From Pseudomonas sp. GM48 (lineage in GTDB: Bacteria; Pseudomonadota; Gammaproteobacteria; Pseudomonadales; Pseudomonadaceae), in NCBI RefSeq assembly GCF_000282335.1, contig NZ_AKJM01000189.1:1-47371 (forward strand): DNA of 47,371 nucleotides, written 5' to 3'. Shown here one piece after another: positions 8,778 through 16,605 of the stretch (the stretch's first letter is position 1; the number at the start of each line of letters is the position of its first letter). A program made the position numbers and the translations under genes. The notes beneath the pieces were generated by a model. That model was not told the DNA's origin. It was given only the letters and a program-made list of their open reading frames with translations, and ran no database searches.

Positions 8778-8877
8778 TTTCATGTGGCAGCGGCGGAACC
8801 TTCGGGGACCGCCGTTCTCTCATGGCAGGATGCCAAAGTCTGGCTAGGCTATAGCCAATCAATCAGAGGGAAATGCC

Positions 8878-9123
8878 ATGGGAATTATCGGAACCATCTT
8901 TATCGGCTTGATCGTCGGCCTGCTGGCGCGGTTCCTGAAACCGGGCGATGACAGCATGGGCTGGATCATGACAATCCTGCTCGGTATCGGCGGTTCGCTG
9001 GCGGCCACTTACGGCGGTCAAGCCCTGGGCATCTATCAGGCCGGCCAGGGCGCAGGCTTCATCGGTGCGCTGGTGGGCGCCATTGTGTTGCTGGTGATTT
9101 ACGGGCTGCTCAAAAAGAACTGA
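8878..9123 (+). CDS. GlsB/YeaQ/YmgE family stress-response membrane protein
   Basis: An 81-residue protein, almost entirely hydrophobic, with three predicted membrane helices and repeated glycine motifs (GLIVGLLAR, LGIGGSLAATYGG, GALVGAIVLLVIYGLL). This matches the transglycosylase-associated (Tag/GlsB) family, small inner-membrane proteins linked to stress but without a defined biochemical role. GAGGGAAATGCC places a ribosome-binding site before the start. It stands alone between purK and a DUF3299 gene. Confidence 0.9.
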   Translation: MGIIGTIFIGLIVGLLARFLKPGDDSMGWIMTILLGIGGSLAATYGGQALGIYQAGQGAGFIGALVGAIVLLVIYGLLKKN

Positions 9124-9135
9124 TCCAGGCGACAA

Positions 9136-9166
9136 AGCCCTCTCCGCCAAACCGGTCGGGAGGGCT
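9136..9166 (+). terminator. GC-rich hairpin after the GlsB-like gene
   Basis: AGCCCTCTCC can pair with the GGGAGGGCT segment across a short loop. There is no T run, so it is a weak intrinsic terminator candidate or a 3'-stabilising structure. Confidence 0.45.
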
Positions 9167-9210
9167 AGAATGCTCGGCGTTTCCTGTTCCTCCCTTTACC
9201 GAGCACCTTC

Positions 9211-9747
9211 ATGCGCCGTCTTTTATTGACTCTTGTTTTATTGGGTTCGGGCCTTGCCCATGCCGGCGAACTGCCGGAAACCGACTGGCTCGAATTGATG
9301 CCCAAGTCGGACCAGAAAGCCCTCGAGGCCATGCCCGAAATCGACCACAACTCCCCCGAAGCCAATGGCACTTTCACCGACAAGGGTGGGATGAAGCAGG
9401 CCAAAGGCTTGCCGGCGGTGATGTACTCGACCAAGACCGTTGCGTCGATGAACGACAAGAACATCCGCATTGGCGGTTACCCAGTGCCGTTGGAGTCCGA
9501 CGCCAAGGGCCGCAGTACGTTGTTCTTCCTGGTGCCGTACCCGGGCGCCTGCATTCACGTACCGCCGCCACCGCCCAATCAGCTGGTGCTGGTGCGCTAT
9601 CCAAAGGGCCTGAAGCTGAACGACATCTACACGCCGCTGTGGGTCACCGGTACGCTGAAAGTCGAGAAGGTCAGCAATGACCTGGCTGATGCGGCATATG
9701 CGCTGGATGCGGAGAAAGTCAGAGTAGTAAAAGAATCAGACTTGTAG
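9211..9747 (+). CDS. DUF3299 domain-containing exported protein
   Basis: A 178-residue protein with a signal peptide (MRRLLLTLVLLGSGLAHA) and a mature domain matching DUF3299. Conserved features are the IGGYPVPLE segment and the PYPGACIHVPPPPPNQLVLV block around residues 110-130, with one cysteine and a histidine that might bind metal. Function is unknown; members are predicted periplasmic proteins, sometimes found near transport or metal genes. It appears monocistronic, with a REPIN ten nt after the stop. Confidence 0.85.
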   Translation: MRRLLLTLVLLGSGLAHAGELPETDWLELMPKSDQKALEAMPEIDHNSPEANGTFTDKGGMKQAKGLPAVMYSTKTVASMNDKNIRIGGYPVPLESDAKGRSTLFFLVPYPGACIHVPPPPPNQLVLVRYPKGLKLNDIYTPLWVTGTLKVEKVSNDLADAAYALDAEKVRVVKESDL

Positions 9748-9756
9748 AGATTCAAA

Positions 9757-9846
9757 TGTGGGAGCGGGCTTGCTCGCGAAGGCGGTGTAACAGGCAACGA
9801 TGATGTTGAATGTTATGGCCCCTTCGCGAGCAAGCCCGCTCCCACA
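9757..9846. repeat. REPIN
   Basis: Inverted REP arms at both ends (TGTGGGAGCGGGCTTGCTCG and its complement), lying between two convergent genes, the DUF3299 gene and the mutarotase. Confidence 0.94.
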
Positions 9847-9864
9847 TTGTTTTCGTGGTGTTGT

Positions 9865-10764
9865 TTAGAGCGGCTGGCTGCCGATACTCACACCCAGGGT
9901 ATGGCTCGCCCCTGGTTTCAGGCTCACCATATCGTCCATCACGTTCGCCGTTTCGATGCACAGCATGCGCTGCCAGCCGTCGTCGGCCATGTCGCTGAAC
10001 GCGGCGGCGCGGTCGATCCACGGGTTCCAGATCACCGCCGTACGCGATCCGCTGCTGGTCAGTACGATGCGTCGCTCCCACGCTGGATCGACGATGCTCA
10101 ACTGCGGCGGGGCGTCGAGGTAGATGCGATCGGTCTCGCCGGTAAAACGCAGATCACCGCTTTGGGTCACGGTTTTCCAGTTGTCCAGGGTTTCGATGTA
10201 GTTGAGGCCGTCCACGCCTTCGACGTGCACGTCACGCACATCGCTGACCGCAAAGTAACTGTGCAGCGCCTGGCTGATGCTGACGGTATCAGTGCCCCGG
10301 TTGTGGCTGGTCAGCTGGATGTGCAGTTGCTCGTCGAGGCGAATGCTCAGCGTCAAGTCCACCTGGTGCGGCCAGCCGGGAAAGCCGCCATCGGGGTAGG
10401 GCAGAAGGAATTCGACCTTCAGGCTTTCGCCTTCGGCTTCGATGCCGACCAGTTCCCAATCCATCGCTCGCACGAAGCCGTGAGCCGACGGTGCTTCACC
10501 GCTGACACGCATCGCCTGCACGCTTTTCGGGTTGCGGTCGAAGTTGCCGAACCACGGCCAGCACACCGGTACGCCGGCGCGGATGCTCTTGCCTGTCTTG
10601 AACACGGCCTCGTCGTTGAGCCAGATCAGCGGCGGTTGGCCGGCCAGTTGATAACTGAGGATGTGCGCACCTTGCTGGGCCACCAGTAATTCGGCCTGAC
10701 CGTGGCGGATGCGCCAGCAATTCAGTTCATCCAGTTTTACGGCTTCAACATTGGGCGTGCTCAT
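9865..10764 (-). CDS. D-hexose-6-phosphate mutarotase (YeaD-like)
   Basis: Interconverts alpha and beta anomers of glucose-6-phosphate and related sugars. The 299-residue aldose-1-epimerase-fold protein has the family segments GQAELLVAQQGAHILSY, GVPVCWPWFG near 85, AHGFVRAMDWEL near 115 with the catalytic-type His, and LHSYFAVSDV near 185. GAGAGC precedes the ATG. It is isolated from other sugar genes here, so its role is housekeeping carbohydrate metabolism. Confidence 0.92.
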   Translation of the reverse strand: MSTPNVEAVKLDELNCWRIRHGQAELLVAQQGAHILSYQLAGQPPLIWLNDEAVFKTGKSIRAGVPVCWPWFGNFDRNPKSVQAMRVSGEAPSAHGFVRAMDWELVGIEAEGESLKVEFLLPYPDGGFPGWPHQVDLTLSIRLDEQLHIQLTSHNRGTDTVSISQALHSYFAVSDVRDVHVEGVDGLNYIETLDNWKTVTQSGDLRFTGETDRIYLDAPPQLSIVDPAWERRIVLTSSGSRTAVIWNPWIDRAAAFSDMADDGWQRMLCIETANVMDDMVSLKPGASHTLGVSIGSQPL

Positions 10765-10833
10765 GGGACAGCTCTCGATCAGTAACGTGGACGACTTTCG
10801 ACCGCAAAACGGCTACCAGGTTTAGAGGTTCTT

Positions 10834-11238
10834 TCAGCGAGCGCGAGGCGGAACCGAGCGGGTGCGGCCGCTGCCGTCGATGGCAACGAACACAAAGACC
10901 GCTTCGGTTACTTTACGCCACTCGCTGGACAATGGATCGTCGCTCCAGACCTCGACCATCATCTTGATCGAGCTGCGGCCGATTTCCAGGGCCTGGGTAT
11001 AAAAGGAGAGTTGAGCGCCCACCGCCACCGGAACCAGAAACGCCATGCGGTCGATCGCAACGGTTGCAACGCGTCCGCCAGCGACCTTGCTGGCCATCGC
11101 GGTGCCTGCCAAATCCATCTGCGCCACCAGCCAGCCGCCGAAAATATCGCCAAAGCCGTTGGTTTCGCGAGGGAGCGCGGTGATTTGCAGGGCCAGGTCG
11201 CCTTGCGGGATTGGATCTTCTTGTTCGAGCTCTATCAT
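10834..11238 (-). CDS. Acyl-CoA thioesterase, hot-dog fold (YciA-like)
   Basis: A 134-residue hot-dog-fold thioesterase that hydrolyses acyl-CoA to free acid and CoA. NGFGDIFGGWLVAQMDLAGTAMA is the typical hot-dog helix region with its Asp, followed by VATVAIDRMAFLVPV and VEVWSDD strands. A longer in-frame reading to 11322 exists but lacks a ribosome-binding site and conserved residues; GAGG lies about 11 nt before 11238. It may share transcription with nothing else: the mutarotase lies 70 nt downstream. Confidence 0.88.
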   Translation of the reverse strand: MIELEQEDPIPQGDLALQITALPRETNGFGDIFGGWLVAQMDLAGTAMASKVAGGRVATVAIDRMAFLVPVAVGAQLSFYTQALEIGRSSIKMMVEVWSDDPLSSEWRKVTEAVFVFVAIDGSGRTRSVPPRAR

Positions 11239-11602
11239 GCCGGGGGTGCCTCTGACCCGTGACTCTTCGTTGGTACTGCTGGTGGTAGCCGTCTTCGGGA
11301 AAAACGATTCAGCACCGAACATACTACGTTCGTCACGTTTTCCATAAGGCGCCTAAAGGGAAACTCTGCGAAATCGCCTATGAACCTGAGAGGCGTTTTC
11401 GCACAGCAACCCCTCAAAAACCGGAGCGATGCTGCGAGTATATCGGTCGGTAGACTCCGCGACGACCGTCCGGTTCTCATTTTGACTGTCAAAAACGCAC
11501 CTCTATGTGCTTTTTCGAACAATTTGCTATCGTGCCGGACCTGCCCAAACCTCAGCCAGCGTTGTTGAGGTTGCAGATCCGACTATAAGAGAAGCCCTTG
11601 CC
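11239..11602. promoter_or_regulatory. 364-base divergent promoter region of thioesterase and MFS genes
   Basis: No gene is supported. It contains the odd palindrome TTTTGACTGTCAAAA (11480-11494), which overlaps a TTGACT -35-like hexamer with TATGTG 16 nt downstream (11504-11509), pointing towards the MFS gene. A hairpin with 7-bp arms AACCTCA/TGAGGTT lies at 11548-11572 in the presumed leader. Either palindrome could be an operator. Confidence 0.4.
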
Positions 11603-12901
11603 ATGACCACAGCGCCCTCGAGCATCGCGCAGCCAGACCAACCCGCACGTCCGCTGACCCGCAACGATTACAAGACGCTATCGCTGTCTGCCCTGGGCGG
11701 CGCGCTGGAGTTCTACGACTTCATCATCTTCGTGTTCTTCGCCACGGTGGTGGGCAAGCTGTTCTTCCCCGCGGACATGCCCGAGTGGCTACGCCTGATG
11801 CAGACCTTCGGCATCTTCGCCGCCGGCTACCTCGCGCGGCCGCTGGGCGGCATCGTGATGGCGCACTTCGGCGACCTGCTGGGCCGTAAGAAAATGTTCA
11901 CCCTGAGCATCTTCATGATGGCGGTGCCGACCCTGATCATGGGTTTGTTGCCGACCTATGCGCAGATCGGCCTGTGGGCGCCGATCCTGCTGCTGTTGAT
12001 GCGGGTGATCCAGGGCGCGGCCATTGGCGGTGAAGTGCCGGGGGCGTGGGTCTTCGTTTCCGAACACGTGCCGCAGCGGTATGTCGGCTACGCCTGCGGC
12101 ACCCTGACCAGCGGCCTGACGGCGGGCATCCTTTTAGGCTCCCTGGTCGCCACGGCGATCAACAGCATTTATACCCCGGTGGAAGTGGCGGATTACGCCT
12201 GGCGTATCCCGTTCCTGCTCGGAGGTGTATTCGGCCTGTTCGCGGTGTACCTGCGTCGCTGGCTGCACGAAACCCCGGTATTCGCCGAGCTGCAACTACG
12301 CAAGGCGCTGGCCGAAGAGGTGCCGCTGCGGGCGGTGCTGCGTGACCATCGGGGTGCAATCGCCATTTCGATGCTGCTGACCTGGTTGTTGTCCGCCGCC
12401 ATCGTGGTGTTGATCCTGATGACGCCAACCGTGCTGCAGACGGTCTACCACTTCTCGCCAACAACGTCCTTGCAGGCGAACAGCCTGGCGATCGTCTTCT
12501 TGAGCTTTGGTTGCATCATCGCTGGCGCGCTGGCGGATCGCTTCGGCGCGGGGCGAGTCTTCGTCTTTGGCTGCGCCGCGCTGCTGGCCAGTTCCTGGAC
12601 CTTCTATCACAGCCTGGCCGATCATCCCGACTGGCTGTTTCCGATGTACGCGGTGACCGGTCTGCTGGTCGGCACCATCGGCGCGGTGCCCTACGTGATG
12701 GTCAAGGCCTTCCCGCCTGTGGTGCGCTTCAGCGGCTTGTCGTTCTCCTACAACGTGGCCTACGCCATCTTCGGCGGCCTGACGCCGATGATCGTCAGCC
12801 TGTTGCTCAAGGAAAGTGCGATGGGTCCTGCTTATTATGTGGCGGTGCTGTGTGGGGTCGGGATTGTGGTGGGCGCCTACCTCTGGAAAAAAGGGCGTTG
12901 A
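11603..12901 (+). CDS. MFS transporter, metabolite:H+ symporter type
   Basis: A 432-residue, 12-helix major facilitator. The first helices carry GGALEFYDFIIFVFFATVVGKLFFP, characteristic of the metabolite:H+ symporter (ProP/KgtP/ShiA) subfamily, and the loop 2-3 motif HFGDLLGRKKMF near residue 90. The GEVPGAWVFVSEHVP block near 145 also fits. The ATG at 11603 was chosen for AGAGAAG upstream; an in-frame extension to 11507 has no support. Likely substrates are small organic acids or osmolytes. It lies directly before the pst genes but a REP pair separates them. Confidence 0.9.
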   Translation: MTTAPSSIAQPDQPARPLTRNDYKTLSLSALGGALEFYDFIIFVFFATVVGKLFFPADMPEWLRLMQTFGIFAAGYLARPLGGIVMAHFGDLLGRKKMFTLSIFMMAVPTLIMGLLPTYAQIGLWAPILLLLMRVIQGAAIGGEVPGAWVFVSEHVPQRYVGYACGTLTSGLTAGILLGSLVATAINSIYTPVEVADYAWRIPFLLGGVFGLFAVYLRRWLHETPVFAELQLRKALAEEVPLRAVLRDHRGAIAISMLLTWLLSAAIVVLILMTPTVLQTVYHFSPTTSLQANSLAIVFLSFGCIIAGALADRFGAGRVFVFGCAALLASSWTFYHSLADHPDWLFPMYAVTGLLVGTIGAVPYVMVKAFPPVVRFSGLSFSYNVAYAIFGGLTPMIVSLLLKESAMGPAYYVAVLCGVGIVVGAYLWKKGR

Positions 12902-12930
12902 TCGACCTATTGCATCGACTGTACTGACGC

Positions 12931-13007
12931 CTTCGCGAGCAAGCCCGCTCCCACAGGGGATCTGCGGTGAATACAGAACCAATGTGGGAGCGGGCTTGCT
13001 CGCGAAG
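12931..13007. repeat. Inverted REP pair, heads inward
   Basis: Two perfect 25-bp complementary arms (12931-12955 and 12983-13007) in the opposite orientation from the usual REPIN: the TGTGGGAG ends face each other. It lies between the MFS stop and the pstS Pho box and could serve as an insulating hairpin. Confidence 0.93.
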
Positions 13008-13058
13008 AACGATAACGCGGAATTACCTGGAAACACTGAATACTGGCCATTCATCCAA

Positions 13059-13076
13059 TTGTCATATTTCAGCCAT
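13059..13076 (+). promoter_or_regulatory. Pho box before pstS
   Basis: TTGTCATATTTCAGCCAT resembles the tandem PhoB site (CTGTCAT, 4 nt, CTGTCAT); the first half is near perfect and the second has two mismatches. It lies 68 nt before the pstS start. I see no convincing -10 at the expected distance, so the exact start of transcription is uncertain. Confidence 0.65.
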
Positions 13077-13143
13077 AGAGTGTTCACACGGCCTGCTGAT
13101 ACTTGGCCCCGACTTAACACACCCTATCTGCTAGGAGTAAGGC

Positions 13144-14145
13144 ATGAAACTGAAGCGTTTGATGGCGGCAATGACTTTTGTCGCTGCTGGCGTTGCGACT
13201 GCCAATGCGGTTGCCGCTGTTGACCCTGCTATCCCGAGCTACACCAAGACCACTGGTGTGTCGGGCAACCTGTCCAGCGTTGGTTCCGACACTCTGGCCA
13301 ACCTCATGACCCTCTGGGCTGAGAACTACAAAAAAGAATACCCGAACGTAAACATCCAGATTCAGGCCGCTGGCTCCGCCACTGCGCCACCTGCGCTGAC
13401 TGAAGGCACCTCCAACCTGGGCCCGATGAGCCGCAAGATGAAGGACACCGAACTGGCTGCCTTCGAGCAGAAGTACGGCTACAAGCCAACCGCTATCCCG
13501 GTTGCCGTGGACGCCCTGGCTGTATTCGTCCACAAGGACAACCCGATCCAGCACCTGACCATGGAACAGGTCGACGCGATTTTCTCGTCCACTCGTCTGT
13601 GCGGCGCTAAAACCGAAGTCAAAACCTGGGGCGACCTGGGCGTGACCGGCGACCTGGCCAACAAGCCGGTTCAACTGTTCGGTCGTAACTCGGTATCCGG
13701 CACCTACGGCTACTTCAAGGAAGAAGCCCTGTGTAAAGGCGACTACAAGCCAAACGTGAACGAGCAACCAGGTTCGGCTTCGGTCGTGCAGTCGATCAGC
13801 TCCTCGCTGAACGGCATCGGTTACTCGGGTATCGGTTACAAGACCGCTAGCGTGAAAACCGTTGCTCTGTCGAAGAAAGGCAGCACCGAGTTCATCGAAG
13901 ACACCGAAGAAAACGCCCTGAACGGCAAGTACCCGCTGTCCCGCTTCCTGTACGTATACGTCAACAAAGCCCCGAACAAGCCTCTGGCACCGCTGGAAGC
14001 CGAGTTCGTGAAACTGGTTCTGTCTAAACAGGGCCAGGAAGTTGTAGTGAAAGACGGTTACATCCCACTGCCGGCCAAAGTAGCTGCCAAAGCTCTGGCT
14101 GACCTGGGTCTGGCGGAAGGCGGCGCTGAAGTCGCAAAAAAGTAA
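13144..14145 (+). CDS. pstS: Phosphate ABC transporter, periplasmic binding protein
   Basis: Captures phosphate in the periplasm and delivers it to PstCA. The 333-residue protein has a Sec signal peptide (cleavage probably after ANAVAA, ~residue 25). Phosphate-binding loops are visible: VGSDTLANL near 47, AGSATAPPAL near 80, GPMSRKM near 97, and GRNSVSGTYGYF near 180. Codon use is strongly biased to abundant-tRNA codons, as expected for a highly made protein. A Pho box lies upstream and two strong hairpins lie between it and pstC, which probably favour PstS over the membrane components. Confidence 0.97.
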   Translation: MKLKRLMAAMTFVAAGVATANAVAAVDPAIPSYTKTTGVSGNLSSVGSDTLANLMTLWAENYKKEYPNVNIQIQAAGSATAPPALTEGTSNLGPMSRKMKDTELAAFEQKYGYKPTAIPVAVDALAVFVHKDNPIQHLTMEQVDAIFSSTRLCGAKTEVKTWGDLGVTGDLANKPVQLFGRNSVSGTYGYFKEEALCKGDYKPNVNEQPGSASVVQSISSSLNGIGYSGIGYKTASVKTVALSKKGSTEFIEDTEENALNGKYPLSRFLYVYVNKAPNKPLAPLEAEFVKLVLSKQGQEVVVKDGYIPLPAKVAAKALADLGLAEGGAEVAKK

Positions 14146-14150
14146 CAAAT

Positions 14151-14204
14151 TGAGTCCGAGGTGAACCCCTCGGACTCACATGGGGGCGGCAGGAGCCGCC
14201 CCCA
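14151..14204 (+). terminator. Two tandem hairpins after pstS
   Basis: The first hairpin pairs TGAGTCCGAG (14151-14160) with CTCGGACTCA (14169-14178). The second pairs TGGGGGCGGC (14181-14190) with GCCGCCCCCA (14195-14204). Neither has a T run. They probably stabilise the pstS 3' end and limit read-through into pstC. Confidence 0.75.
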
Positions 14205-14267
14205 TACACCTCAAATTCTCTATCCGCTGCTGGTTACCGCTAGCGGCGGATTTGTTGCGTCACTGCA

Positions 14268-14285
14268 TTGTCATCTTTCTGTCAT
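14268..14285 (+). promoter_or_regulatory. Pho box before pstC
   Basis: TTGTCATCTTTCTGTCAT differs from the consensus tandem PhoB site by very little. A weak -10 (TAGGGT, 14296-14301) lies 10 nt after it, the spacing typical of PhoB promoters. This would give pstC-pstA-pstB-phoU their own PhoB-driven promoter inside the cluster. The predicted start of transcription falls at about the pstC start codon. Confidence 0.8.
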
Positions 14286-14307
14286 ACAGGATCGCTAGGG
14301 TGTGCGC

Positions 14308-16590
14308 ATGAATGATCTGGCCAATTCCAACATGACTACTAATCCCCCCAAGCGAATTGATTTCAATACGCCTGAGCTACAACGCAAGCGCCGCATTCGC
14401 GCGCTCAAAGATCGCCTGACCCGCTGGTACGTCCTCGTTGGCGGCCTCGCTGTACTGGGCGCGATCACCCTGATCTTCTTCTTCCTTGCCTACGTCGTCG
14501 CGCCCCTGTTCCAGGGTGCCAGCCTGACCGCCAAGGACGCCATCACGCCAGCCTGGATGCAAGACGCCGGCAAGCCGCTGATGATCTCTCTGGAAGAACA
14601 GAACCAGGTGGCGATGCGGGTTTCCGACAAGGGCCAGGCATTGTTCTTCGACATCGACAGTGGCGCCGAACTCAAGCGCGTCGATTTGTCGATTCCGGCC
14701 GGCACCACCGTGACTTCCATCGGTGAAGACCAGCCAGGTCACCCGCTGGTGGTGGTGGGTCTGTCCAACGGCCAGGCCCTGGTGTTCCGTCACACCTATA
14801 AAGTCAGCTACCCGGATGGCAAGAAAACCATCACCCCGGCCGTCGAGTACCCGTACGGCGAAGCGCCAATCGCGGTGAACGAAGCCGGCGGTGCGCTGGA
14901 GCACGTGAGCCTCAACGCCAACGACTCGACCCTGATGCTGGTTGGCGCCACCGGTTCGCAACTCAATGTTCTGTCGCTGACCAGCGAAGAGAACATGATG
15001 ACCGGCGAAGTCACCAACGAGCAGAAGCGCATCGACCTGCCGCAGATGAACGAGCCGGTGAAGAACATCTTCGTCGACCCGCGTCAGCAGTGGCTGTATG
15101 TGATCAACGGGCGTGCCCAGGCCGACGTATTCAGCCTGCGCGACAAGAGCCTCAACGGTCGCTACAAACTGCTTGAAGACGGTGAAGCTCAAGTCACCGC
15201 CAGCACTCAGCTTGTAGGCGGCATTTCGCTGATCATCGGTGACTCCAAAGGTGGCCTGGCCCAGTGGTTCATGGCTCGCGACCCCGATGGCGAACAACGC
15301 CTGAAGCAAATCCGCACCTTCCAGATGGGCACCACGCCTATCGTTGAAATCACCGCCGAAGAACGCCGCAAGGGCTTCGTTGCCCTCGATGCTTCCGGCA
15401 AGCTTGGTGTGTTCCACAGCACCGCCCACCGCACCTTGCTGGTGGAGCCGGTAGCTGAAGGCCAGGGCATTTTCGGTCTGTCGCCTCGCGCCAACCGCGT
15501 GATCGTCGAAGCCGGCGGCAAGCTGCATCCGCTGCTGCTCGACAACCCGCACCCGGAAGTGTCGTGGAGCGCGCTGTGGAGCAAGGTTTGGTACGAGAAC
15601 TACGACGAGCCTAAATACGTCTGGCAATCGACCGCCGCCAACACCGACTTCGAACCCAAGCTGAGCCTGTCACCGCTGACCTTCGGTACCCTGAAAGCCG
15701 CGTTCTACGCCATGCTGCTGGCCGCTCCACTGGCCGTTGCCGCGGCGATCTACACCGCGTACTTCATGGCTCCGGGCATGCGCCGCAAGGTCAAGCCGGT
15801 GATCGAGCTGATGGAAGCGATGCCGACGGTGATCCTCGGTTTCTTCGCCGGCCTGTTCCTCGCGCCGTATGTGGAAGGGCACTTGCCGGGCATCTTCAGC
15901 CTGCTGATGTTGCTGCCGATCGGCATCCTGGTTGCCGGTTTCACCTTCAGCCGCCTGCCTGAGTCGATCCGCCTGAAAGTCCCGGATGGTTGGGAAAGTG
16001 CGCTGCTGATCCCGGTGATCCTGTTTGTGGGCTGGCTGTCGCTGTACATGAGCCCGTTCATGGAGAACTGGTTCTTCGGCGGTGACATGCGCATGTGGAT
16101 CTCCCACGACCTGGGCATCACCTACGACCAGCGCAACGCCCTGGTGGTTGGCCTGGCCATGGGCTTCGCGGTTATCCCGAACATCTACTCCATCGCCGAA
16201 GACGCCGTGTTCAGCGTGCCTCGCGGCCTGACCCTGGGCTCGCTGGCCCTGGGTGCCACGCCGTGGCAGACCATGACCCGCGTGGTGATTCTCACCGCGA
16301 GCCCGGGCATCTTCTCGGCGCTGATGATCGGCATGGGGCGTGCAGTCGGTGAAACCATGATCGTGTTGATGGCCACCGGTAACACCCCGGTCATGGAAAT
16401 GAACCTGTTCGAAGGCCTGCGCACCCTGGCGGCCAACGTTGCGGTGGAAATGCCCGAGTCGGAAGTCGGCGGCAGCCACTACCGCGTGCTGTTCCTCTCG
16501 GCGCTGGTGCTGCTGTTGTTCACCTTCGTCATGAACACCCTCGCAGAACTGATTCGTCAGCGTCTGCGCAAGAAATACTCGTCGCTTTAA
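14308..16590 (+). CDS. pstC: Phosphate ABC transporter permease PstC, long form
   Basis: Inner-membrane channel subunit, paired with PstA. At 760 residues it is more than twice E. coli PstC. After a first helix near residues 37-60 there is a ~380-residue periplasmic insertion rich in short beta repeats (e.g. VSDKGQALFFDIDSG, VGLSNGQALVF, DPRQQWLYVINGRAQADVFSL), suggestive of a beta-propeller. Then come the usual five or so permease helices with the EAA loop SLALGATPWQTMTRVVILTASPGIFSALMIG. AGGG is 7 nt before the ATG at 14308; a GTG at 14302 and an ATG at 14332 are alternatives. Stop is 15 nt before pstA. Confidence 0.95.
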   Translation: MNDLANSNMTTNPPKRIDFNTPELQRKRRIRALKDRLTRWYVLVGGLAVLGAITLIFFFLAYVVAPLFQGASLTAKDAITPAWMQDAGKPLMISLEEQNQVAMRVSDKGQALFFDIDSGAELKRVDLSIPAGTTVTSIGEDQPGHPLVVVGLSNGQALVFRHTYKVSYPDGKKTITPAVEYPYGEAPIAVNEAGGALEHVSLNANDSTLMLVGATGSQLNVLSLTSEENMMTGEVTNEQKRIDLPQMNEPVKNIFVDPRQQWLYVINGRAQADVFSLRDKSLNGRYKLLEDGEAQVTASTQLVGGISLIIGDSKGGLAQWFMARDPDGEQRLKQIRTFQMGTTPIVEITAEERRKGFVALDASGKLGVFHSTAHRTLLVEPVAEGQGIFGLSPRANRVIVEAGGKLHPLLLDNPHPEVSWSALWSKVWYENYDEPKYVWQSTAANTDFEPKLSLSPLTFGTLKAAFYAMLLAAPLAVAAAIYTAYFMAPGMRRKVKPVIELMEAMPTVILGFFAGLFLAPYVEGHLPGIFSLLMLLPIGILVAGFTFSRLPESIRLKVPDGWESALLIPVILFVGWLSLYMSPFMENWFFGGDMRMWISHDLGITYDQRNALVVGLAMGFAVIPNIYSIAEDAVFSVPRGLTLGSLALGATPWQTMTRVVILTASPGIFSALMIGMGRAVGETMIVLMATGNTPVMEMNLFEGLRTLAANVAVEMPESEVGGSHYRVLFLSALVLLLFTFVMNTLAELIRQRLRKKYSSL

Positions 16591-16605
16591 GAAAGGTAGA
16601 AGTCT

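Noticed and set aside
1080..9846. Regularly repeated palindromes as a possible CRISPR array
   Set aside because: Copies are kilobases apart, each is an inverted pair, and there are no uniform spacers or cas genes; these are REPINs.
14377..15627. A 416-codon - strand frame inside pstC
   Set aside because: Shadow of the GC-rich pstC sequence; the + strand frame has clear family motifs.
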